A DNA stretch of 56,686 bases. It comes from a virus. The translations under genes were made by a program, and so were the position numbers. Below, one piece after another: positions 49,673 to 56,686 of the stretch (position 1 is the first letter of the stretch; every line of letters starts with the position of its first letter). Location of the stretch: positions 1 through 56,686 of IMG/VR virus record IMGVR_UViG_3300021964_000082, one strand, 5' to 3'. The notes beneath the pieces were generated by a model. The model did no database searches. It had not been told where the DNA came from and saw only the letters and a program-made list of their open reading frames with translations.

Positions 49673-52600
49673 ATGGCAACATACGTACCAGGATATAAAA
49701 GATATGAAAGAGATTTTGAACCGTTTCAGCCGGATTTCAAATTCTTGGACAATGTGTTATCCATAAGACAAGATAGATACAATACCAACTACAAGCAAAT
49801 GAATGACTTGTATGGCAAAATTGTATATGCTGAATTATCAAGAGATGATACAAAAGAAATAAGAGATCAATACACCAAACAGTTAATACCCAAAGTACAA
49901 CAAGCTTCAGGTATGGATTTATCTATTCAAGCTAATGTTGATGCTGCTCAATCTTTATTTACCCCATTTTATGAAGATGATCTTATAGTAAGGGATTTGG
50001 TTAATACTTCATCTTATAAAGGTGCAATGAGAATTGCAAACTCCTACAAAGATTCTGACGATGATGAAACTAGGAGAAAATATTGGAGTACTGGAATAGA
50101 AGCACTTCAATATCAAATGGAAGACTTTATTACTGCAGATAGAGATGCAGCTGTTAATATGGCTCCTCCAACATATGTACCTAATGCAGATTTATATAAT
50201 GTTGCAAATGAATATCTTAAAGAGCAGGGTTATGAGATGAAATGGGTTACGGGGGTAGGTGGTAATTCTAAGTTTATAATTACTGGAGAAAACGGAGAAA
50301 GACTCATACCAACAGCATATGCAGATTTACAAAATGCAATGCAGAATGATCCTCGTATTATTGATGCATATAGAACTGATGCATATGTACAATCTAGAAG
50401 GTTTGCCGCTCAAGGTATGGAAGCAGGTAAATACAATTCTATACAAGAAGGTAGAAACGCTTGGGCTCAAAATACAATTCAAGAACTAAGAGATAGAGCA
50501 GCTAAAGCAAGTCCAATGCTTCAAAAGCAATATGAAGACGCATTGGCTTCAAAAGAAAGTTGGGAAAAATATGCTTCTAATAAAGGTATAACATTATCTG
50601 ATCAAGAAGTTGAATCAATGCAACTTGCTAATACAGAATATGAAGAAGCTTTATTAGCTGTAAAAAATAATCAATCACAATTAGAAAGAGTTTCAACAAC
50701 TGATGAAAATACAGATTATGTAAATCTTGTATCATCATTGTTAATGAGTTATAACATAAGTTCAGATTTATATTCAGCTGCTAAAAACTACAGTATATCT
50801 CATGGTGGTGTAAAAAGTGTTACAGCTAACCCTTACACTAAAATGAAGATTCAACATAGTTATAATAAGGCTTTAGCTAGATACAAAGATCAACTTGAAA
50901 GAAAAAGAACTGTAGATGAAAATAATGCAGCAAGGCAATATTTAATTGATATAGGTGCAGAAACACCTAGCTTAACATCTACAAGAGTTGATGAGAATAG
51001 ACTTAATAATGCAATTGATGCGGACACGGAAGCGGTTCTTTCAAAATATGATGCATTGAGTCAGAAAAAACTTCAATGGCTTAAACAGTATCAATTTGAA
51101 ACAGCTGAAGGACTTTCAAACAGTAAGTCTTTCGTATCAATTACCAATAGCAATGGTGAGGTTATAAAAGGTAAGGTTGAAGAGGTATACAGAAAATTAA
51201 AAGAATCTGGAGATTTAAAAGCTATTGATACAGCGTATGAGTCATCAACAAAAGATTATGAAAATCTAATAGGCCCTGATTCAAAAAGACCAGATTTTAA
51301 TCCTTTGGTTTTAGGTAGTGGTCTTGCAGATATAAGAAAAGAGTCAGCACTTCTTCTAAAAGAAAAAGAAGTACGTGGTAATGTGTATAAGGATTTATAC
51401 CAAATGATCTTGGCTGGTGCTGGTACTGATGAAGATAATACTAATCAAGCTTTAGGAGAAACATTTAAAACTTATGAAAAGCAAGGTGTTCCTTCTGTAT
51501 TAAATTCTGATGGAACATTTAAAACAAAAGCAGAATTTATTAACGAATTTCAGAGCTTCAATCAGTCAGGTAGAATAAAAGATAAAGATGGTAAAGCATT
51601 ACCTGAAATGTCATATCAAGAAGCTACACCTATTTCATCTGAAGAAGTTCAAAAACGAAATGAAAACATTGCAAGAATGGGTGGTTGGTTAATGCTTAGT
51701 GAAGACCCTAATAGTAGTTTATATGCTGGTAGTTTTGCAAATGGTGGATCTGGAAATGGAAATGGATATGCCATGGCCGAAGAGATATATAATAAATATA
51801 AAGATGGATTCAATATGGCTTTGAGTGGTTCATTGAACAGTGAAGTTGATATATACCCTCAATATTCTGCAGATGCTTACTTTAGAGGTATAGATCCAGA
51901 TGAAATGACTTCTTCAAACTTATTTATAGATAGAAGTTATAGTTCTACTTGGAGTGCTTCTACTATGTTAGATGATGCACAAACAAGAAATCTTTATGGT
52001 AATTTTGTAAAACAATGGAATGGTACTGCACCTGAGTTTAGAGTATCAATATCATCAGCTGTAACAGAAGATGAAGGACTCAGTGATGCAAATAATAAAA
52101 TAGCCACACAAGTTTTTGAAAATATAATTAGTAAATCTCAGTCAGTGCTTGTAGATAAAGCAGCTGATGGAAAAGTTAGTCAAGCAAATCAAAATTTCCA
52201 ATATCGTTTGACATATGAACAAACCAAAATGATTAATGGTAAAGAATATGCTGCATATACAATTGATGGTATACCAAGAGATGATTTAAATAGTTTTATT
52301 GCTGGTAGTAAAGCAAAAGACGATAGTGATAATTTTATTGATTTAGATAATATAGATGATTATACTAAAGTTAGTTTCTTAGTACCTAAAGAAAGTGATA
52401 TAAGCCCATATAAATCTGATAATTATAATTTTTCTTGGGTTGATCAAGAAATTAATTTATCTGAAGATGGTATGTTTGAATATTTAGATCAATCAAGATA
52501 TGGCGGTTCATTAAAAGTTTATGAAGATAATGGTGGTTACATGTATGGTTATACACAAGCATATAGAGATAAAGATGGAGTTCTAAAATATAGAACTGTT

Positions 52601-52723
52601 GACTTTATGCCAGCAATAGACACAAGGACCAATGAACCTATAAGCAAAGCTAACATAGATGCTTGGGTTGCAAACCAGATGGCTCTATTGGATTATACAG
52701 CAAAACAAAATTATATTGAGTAA
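49673..52723 (+). CDS. Virion cargo protein, 1016 aa, helical
   Basis: Mostly helical and charged, beginning MATYVPGYKRYERDFEPFQP. Repeated long helices (LSIRQDRYNTNYKQMNDLYG, QQASGMDLSIQANVDAAQSL, KSFVSITNSNGEV segments between them) and no Cys-rich or signal sequence. No LPKAQ linker is present, unlike the previous three proteins. Size, order and composition match a crAss-like internal cargo protein. The last 90 residues are beta/Tyr-rich (YGGSLKVYEDNGGYMYGYTQ). Enzymatic function not visible. Confidence 0.7.
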   Translation: MATYVPGYKRYERDFEPFQPDFKFLDNVLSIRQDRYNTNYKQMNDLYGKIVYAELSRDDTKEIRDQYTKQLIPKVQQASGMDLSIQANVDAAQSLFTPFYEDDLIVRDLVNTSSYKGAMRIANSYKDSDDDETRRKYWSTGIEALQYQMEDFITADRDAAVNMAPPTYVPNADLYNVANEYLKEQGYEMKWVTGVGGNSKFIITGENGERLIPTAYADLQNAMQNDPRIIDAYRTDAYVQSRRFAAQGMEAGKYNSIQEGRNAWAQNTIQELRDRAAKASPMLQKQYEDALASKESWEKYASNKGITLSDQEVESMQLANTEYEEALLAVKNNQSQLERVSTTDENTDYVNLVSSLLMSYNISSDLYSAAKNYSISHGGVKSVTANPYTKMKIQHSYNKALARYKDQLERKRTVDENNAARQYLIDIGAETPSLTSTRVDENRLNNAIDADTEAVLSKYDALSQKKLQWLKQYQFETAEGLSNSKSFVSITNSNGEVIKGKVEEVYRKLKESGDLKAIDTAYESSTKDYENLIGPDSKRPDFNPLVLGSGLADIRKESALLLKEKEVRGNVYKDLYQMILAGAGTDEDNTNQALGETFKTYEKQGVPSVLNSDGTFKTKAEFINEFQSFNQSGRIKDKDGKALPEMSYQEATPISSEEVQKRNENIARMGGWLMLSEDPNSSLYAGSFANGGSGNGNGYAMAEEIYNKYKDGFNMALSGSLNSEVDIYPQYSADAYFRGIDPDEMTSSNLFIDRSYSSTWSASTMLDDAQTRNLYGNFVKQWNGTAPEFRVSISSAVTEDEGLSDANNKIATQVFENIISKSQSVLVDKAADGKVSQANQNFQYRLTYEQTKMINGKEYAAYTIDGIPRDDLNSFIAGSKAKDDSDNFIDLDNIDDYTKVSFLVPKESDISPYKSDNYNFSWVDQEINLSEDGMFEYLDQSRYGGSLKVYEDNGGYMYGYTQAYRDKDGVLKYRTVDFMPAIDTRTNEPISKANIDAWVANQMALLDYTAKQNYIE

Positions 52724-52727
52724 ATGA

Positions 52728-52747
52728 TGTATATTCCGTACATTATT
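52728..52747 (+). promoter_or_regulatory. Weak copy of the recurring promoter element
   Basis: GATGTATATTCCGTACATTA shares the GTATATT core and lies 51 nt before the GTG at 52779, matching the spacing of other copies. The resemblance is partial. Confidence 0.3.
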
Positions 52748-52778
52748 ATATTTAAAACCTCTAAGTAAAATATACACT

Positions 52779-55700
52779 GTGGAAAATAGATTTACAGATA
52801 ACAATAAAGATTTAAGGTTAGAACCTATTATTGATGAAACTCCGAACATTGTTCCGGAGTTTATAATGGATAATAGTGATTTAGCAGAGTTTGAAAAAAT
52901 TGATAGGTTTGAGCTTGATAATCTAATTGATACATATAATGCTGCTAGTTCTGGTTTTAAGAAAAATCCTTCTCCATACGGTGGTGATGTTCAGAAATAT
53001 ACAAAGTCACCAAACAGTGTAACATTGGGTAATTTAGATTTAAGTGATCCTGATGTATTTGATTACTTAATGGCAGAGCCTAGAGTTATGAATCCAGATT
53101 TGAAAAAAGATTTGGATTTAAAAGAACCAATGATGATGAATAAATATGCTGTCAATTATGATAGATACTTTATGCATCCTAAATTTAATGAACTAGGTTT
53201 TAATCCCATGTATGACATGGAGAAGTACTACAATGAAAACTCCACAGCATGGGATGATTTTGGTAGAACATGGGATGCAACATGGGGTAGTGTTAAAGCA
53301 GGTTATCTTAGTGCTCCTAGATCTGTAGGTGATTTATTTAGTGGAGATCCTTACTTTGATACACCTGATTTTCAATCTGCATCTGAGTTTGAGCAATCAA
53401 CAAGAATAGCTCAATCAACAAGAGGTGGTGTTACAGGATTTGCAAATAATACATTTAATCAACTAGGTTATTCTATTGGTATGTTAGGAGAAATCTTAAC
53501 AGAAGAATTAGTTATTTTAGGTGCTTCAGCTGGATTATCAGCAACAGGAGCAGGTTTACCAGCTGGTGCTGCTTTAGCCTGGTTGGGTACATTAAGAAAT
53601 GGTTTAAGAGCTACTAAACTATTAAATACAATTAGAAAATTTAAACCATCTTTATCTGTTCTTACTTCTGTAAAGAGAGCAGATATTGCAAAAGATTTTT
53701 ATAATACAACTAAAGCAGGTGGTAAGTGGTTTGCTAATAGACTTACACCAAACTCAATAACAGCAATAAATAAAGTAAGAGCAGCTAACAGAACAGAAAA
53801 TAAATTATCTCTAATGGCTGCAGGTGCAAAAACATTTGGTGGTTTTTATAGAGATTTGAGAGCATTAAACTTTGCAGTATCTGAAGGTAAGCTTGAAGCA
53901 GGTTTACGCTACAATGAACAAGTGAATATGTTAGCTGCAGATCAACTTGCATCAAATAATGGTGATCCAATTACTCCAGAACAATTAGCTGCAATTCATG
54001 ATAATGCATTAGGTTCTGCTGTAAAAACACTACACTGGAATGTTCCTGTAATATATCTAACAAACCAATTAGTATTTGGTAAAGCATTAAGAGGATTTAG
54101 TCCAAGATTAGCAAAAGTATTTAATCCTACTAAATCTGTATTTAATAGTGAATTGAAGAAGACAGCTGTTAAAACAGCAGAAGGTAAAATTGCCAAAGAA
54201 CTTTTAGAAGATAGTGTAAAAGCTAAAGTAAAAGAATCATTTGGTAAAAGATTTAAAAACATCATACCAAAAACCAGAGGAGAGTTATACTCTTCAGCAA
54301 TAGGGGCAACTCATAGAAGCTTAAGACTTTTTGCAGCTAACCTGGGGGAAGGTACTCAAGAACTTTATCAAGAAGCTATAAGTGCTGGTTTTGGTGAATA
54401 CTATAAAGACATGTACAATGATCCTACTTTAGCAGAAATGGATTCGTTGTTTTTGAGTCTTAACTATGCAGCAAAAGGAACCAAGTCAGAAGGTTTTAGT
54501 TTTGAAACATTTGCTTCAGGTTTTGCAGTTGGTGGTATAATGGGTGGTGTTAATACTTTTGCAATGGATTGGGTACCCACTCAATTAGGAAAGGTATATA
54601 GAAAAGCAGATTCAAAAAGCGCGGAAGAGTACCAAGATATGAAAGAAAAGCAGATGGCTGATATTAATGAGGCATCTACTTACCTACTATCAGATCAACA
54701 AGCTCAACAAGATATTTTACAAGATAGACATAGAGTTAATGCAACTATTCAAAATGAAGCTGCCCGCGAAATGGAAGCTCATGAATATAATGGTGATGAA
54801 GTTGGAGCAACTGATGCAAGAGATAATGCCTTGTTTCATCATTTAGATGTACTAACAGCTTATGGTGCCGAAGATGCTTTTGTAGAGAAGCTTAGAGATA
54901 TTAAAAATCTAGATGATCAAGATCTTATTGATTATCTAGAAGAAGAAAGCAAACTAGATAACAGAAAAGAAGCCAGAAAAGAAGCAGAAGAATTAGTATC
55001 ATCAGGCAAATATAGAGAGAACATTGATAAGACAATTAGAGACCTAGAAAGATATGTTGCTAAGAAGGAAGCTGTTAATGCAAAATATGTTAATCCTGTT
55101 AATCTAAGCAATTATGAAAAAGGTACTGCTGCTTATGCTAATGCTGAAAGACGTAAAAATCAATGGGAACATTTAAAACTATTGACACTATATACGTCTG
55201 ATGGTTTTGATAAAGCAAGAGAGAGATCTGCAATGCATGATCAAAGACTAAGAGCTAGCAAAGTATTAGATAATGTTTCTTCTAATGATATTCTTGCAAC
55301 AATTGACCCTAAAGGTTTAAAGAATGAGCTTGAGTTACTAAGATCTGAAATCAAAGCATTAGAAAATGCAGAAGATAAAAGTGATCTTCCATTCAAGAAA
55401 AAGAAACTTGAAATACTAACAAAGTATCAGGAAGTACTAAATGATCCTAAGAATCAAAGAAAGGATGGTTCAGTAAGAAGAAATGAAGCTGTTAGAAAAA
55501 AGATATCTAATGTTCTTTATGAATACTTTAATCATGTAGGTTCTTCTACAAATGATTTTGTAAATAAGGATGAGTTAAGAAACTATGTAAATGATTTGCT
55601 TGCTAGATATGAGCTAGATGCTAGAGCTGCTCAGTATAATAAGACTTTGAACTTTTTAGAAAACCCTAAAAATTTCACAGATCTTTTTGAGAGAGTTGCT

Positions 55701-56686
55701 GATATGAGAATTAGTGATTTTATGTACTCAAAGGAATCATTGGTAGAAGCTCAGAAGCAAAGAATTGAAAGAAAAGAAAGATCATACTTATTATCTGAAT
55801 TTAGTTCTTTGGGTGTATATCCTGATCCTGAAGAGGTAAAAGCATTCTTATCAACTGGAGATGTTTCTGCTTTAACAACATTTTACTCAGCTACAGAAAA
55901 AATTATAACTCTAGAGAGTGATACAAATAAATCTGCTAGAGCAATTAAAAACTTGCTTGATATATGGAACTTGCAACAACAAGCAAAAGAAGCAAGAAAG
56001 CAAGCAGAAGAAAAAGCAGACAAAGAATCTGTAGAAGCAAAAGAAGGATTAGAACAATTTAAACAAGATGTTTTTGATGGTCCAATCACTAAAAAGATTC
56101 TGGATCAAATGTTCTTATTAGAAAGGGGTCTTGATGATAGCCAGTATTTAAATATGAATGACTGGTTAACTAGTAAGGCTGGTTCTATGAAACTAAATGC
56201 CCTTGCTTCTTTAAAGCAGTTATGGTCTAATGCTTTGAGTGCTGAAGATCAGGGTTCTGTTTACAAAGAAGATGTAGGATTTTATAACTGGATAAAAGAA
56301 AACTTAAATAATCCAGATGTACAGGCAGTATTTAATGAGTTTGCTGTTACACCAGAAGATTTAATCATTGGTAATAAACCAGAGGGTAAGAGTGATGACT
56401 TTGTTAAAGCAGGTCCTAATATTAATATTAGACAATTTACTACTAGAGAAAAGGATACAGATGAAGATATAACTTATTTTAAAATAGTAGATAATAGAGG
56501 TAATGCTTTCCCTGCACGTTATATGCCAGGTGATACAATAAACTACTTTAATAAGTATGATGGTCAAGGTGGAGCCTTGGATGTATTTAACCAGCTGCTT
56601 CCTAAGTTTACAAAGCAATCATACAAGATAAGTGACAAGACTTCATTGTCTTTTAAAGATCTTGTTGAAGATGTAAATGGAAAGCT
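52779..56686 (+). CDS. Giant virion protein, N-terminal 1302 codons (cut by the window edge)
   Basis: From GTG 52779 the frame is open to the last base with no stop. Opening peptide VENRFTDNNKDLRLEPIID. The first 220 residues are acidic and Tyr-rich. Residues about 229-272 are hydrophobic (GEILTEELVILGASAGLSAT, then GAALAWLG), a possible membrane-inserting segment. A second Gly/Ala stretch (FASGFAVGGIMGGVNTFAMD) lies near residue 580. The remainder is long charged helices with coiled-coil character. Such proteins lie at the start of the giant-protein/RNA-polymerase cassette of crAss-like phages and are thought to be ejected. No polymerase motif is within the visible part. GTG is chosen because a promoter-like element lies 51 nt upstream; the next in-frame ATG is about 30 codons downstream. 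Confidence 0.75.
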   Translation, partial: MENRFTDNNKDLRLEPIIDETPNIVPEFIMDNSDLAEFEKIDRFELDNLIDTYNAASSGFKKNPSPYGGDVQKYTKSPNSVTLGNLDLSDPDVFDYLMAEPRVMNPDLKKDLDLKEPMMMNKYAVNYDRYFMHPKFNELGFNPMYDMEKYYNENSTAWDDFGRTWDATWGSVKAGYLSAPRSVGDLFSGDPYFDTPDFQSASEFEQSTRIAQSTRGGVTGFANNTFNQLGYSIGMLGEILTEELVILGASAGLSATGAGLPAGAALAWLGTLRNGLRATKLLNTIRKFKPSLSVLTSVKRADIAKDFYNTTKAGGKWFANRLTPNSITAINKVRAANRTENKLSLMAAGAKTFGGFYRDLRALNFAVSEGKLEAGLRYNEQVNMLAADQLASNNGDPITPEQLAAIHDNALGSAVKTLHWNVPVIYLTNQLVFGKALRGFSPRLAKVFNPTKSVFNSELKKTAVKTAEGKIAKELLEDSVKAKVKESFGKRFKNIIPKTRGELYSSAIGATHRSLRLFAANLGEGTQELYQEAISAGFGEYYKDMYNDPTLAEMDSLFLSLNYAAKGTKSEGFSFETFASGFAVGGIMGGVNTFAMDWVPTQLGKVYRKADSKSAEEYQDMKEKQMADINEASTYLLSDQQAQQDILQDRHRVNATIQNEAAREMEAHEYNGDEVGATDARDNALFHHLDVLTAYGAEDAFVEKLRDIKNLDDQDLIDYLEEESKLDNRKEARKEAEELVSSGKYRENIDKTIRDLERYVAKKEAVNAKYVNPVNLSNYEKGTAAYANAERRKNQWEHLKLLTLYTSDGFDKARERSAMHDQRLRASKVLDNVSSNDILATIDPKGLKNELELLRSEIKALENAEDKSDLPFKKKKLEILTKYQEVLNDPKNQRKDGSVRRNEAVRKKISNVLYEYFNHVGSSTNDFVNKDELRNYVNDLLARYELDARAAQYNKTLNFLENPKNFTDLFERVADMRISDFMYSKESLVEAQKQRIERKERSYLLSEFSSLGVYPDPEEVKAFLSTGDVSALTTFYSATEKIITLESDTNKSARAIKNLLDIWNLQQQAKEARKQAEEKADKESVEAKEGLEQFKQDVFDGPITKKILDQMFLLERGLDDSQYLNMNDWLTSKAGSMKLNALASLKQLWSNALSAEDQGSVYKEDVGFYNWIKENLNNPDVQAVFNEFAVTPEDLIIGNKPEGKSDDFVKAGPNINIRQFTTREKDTDEDITYFKIVDNRGNAFPARYMPGDTINYFNKYDGQGGALDVFNQLLPKFTKQSYKISDKTSLSFKDLVEDVNGK

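Noticed and set aside
53996-54265. Antisense ORF of 89 aa
   Set aside because: Lies within the continuous rightward frame of the giant protein that starts at GTG 52779.
1-56686. Stop-codon reassignment, seen in some crAss-like phages
   Set aside because: TAG ends the GroES-like, Dps-like and 1695-aa genes, TGA ends others, and no gene is broken by in-frame TAG or TGA.

Overview
This window looks like the structural half of a tailed-phage genome, most likely a crAss-like podovirus (Crassvirales) infecting a Bacteroidota host. The evidence is as follows. Genes are densely packed on one strand and AT-rich, with TAATG and ATGA overlaps. Starts lie in an AATTATGG-type context without Shine-Dalgarno sequences. 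Several intergenic regions carry Bacteroidota-type TAnnTTTG promoter boxes. The gene set is typical of crAss-like phages: large terminase with a degenerate Walker A, a portal of more than 900 residues, a major capsid protein, an IHF-like protein, ring proteins, a very long muzzle/stabilization protein and a row of 800-1700-residue cargo proteins. TAG, TAA and TGA all end recognisable genes, so I see no stop-codon reassignment. No tRNA, integrase, transposase, CRISPR array or reverse transcriptase is visible.

Layout. At 1-699 two short genes run leftward, probably the edge of the opposite (early/replication) arm. They are separated from the rightward arm by a hairpin-rich divergent region (700-958). 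At 959-6178 is a cluster of small genes: a predicted outer-membrane beta-barrel, a coiled-coil protein, a PG-binding amidase endolysin, a winged-helix-like protein, an IHF/HU-like protein, a zinc-ribbon protein, a PD-(D/E)XK nuclease, a possible small terminase and a GroES-like co-chaperonin. At 6178-14236 lie TerL, portal, a scaffold-like acidic protein and the major capsid protein. At 14307-18113 are connector/head genes, including a Dps/ferritin-like protein and a separately transcribed abundant structural protein. At 18234-30319 are fibre and adhesin genes: two repeat-rich fibres (the second ending in an S74 intramolecular chaperone), a VWA/FN3 protein and a Cys-rich FN3 protein. At 30438-38886 are a calcineurin-like phosphoesterase, ring/connector proteins and the muzzle. 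At 38886-56686 is the cargo cassette: five very large proteins, the last cut by the window edge.

Transcription units are outlined by terminator hairpins (14257, 18136, 30364, 31667) and by a recurring intergenic element close to TTTGTATATTATnTATGTA, found upstream of about ten gene starts. One unit (27428-27561) has an 18-bp inverted repeat. Its right arm ends just before a start codon and its left arm lies upstream of the predicted promoter, a layout that could distinguish read-through mRNA from locally initiated mRNA.

The most interesting part is the cargo cassette. The 1695-residue protein begins with a compact SET-methyltransferase-like domain and ends with LysM and lytic-transglycosylase domains. 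Its middle is divided by a recurrent linker close to GG-x-LPKAQ-x-G, and one linker-plus-module block has been duplicated, with 68 bp still identical. Related GG or LPKAQ linkers and EF-hand-like calcium loops recur in the next two proteins. I infer a multi-domain delivery cassette whose modules may be cut apart during virion maturation or entry. Domain names come from motifs read by eye and remembered families, not from database searches.
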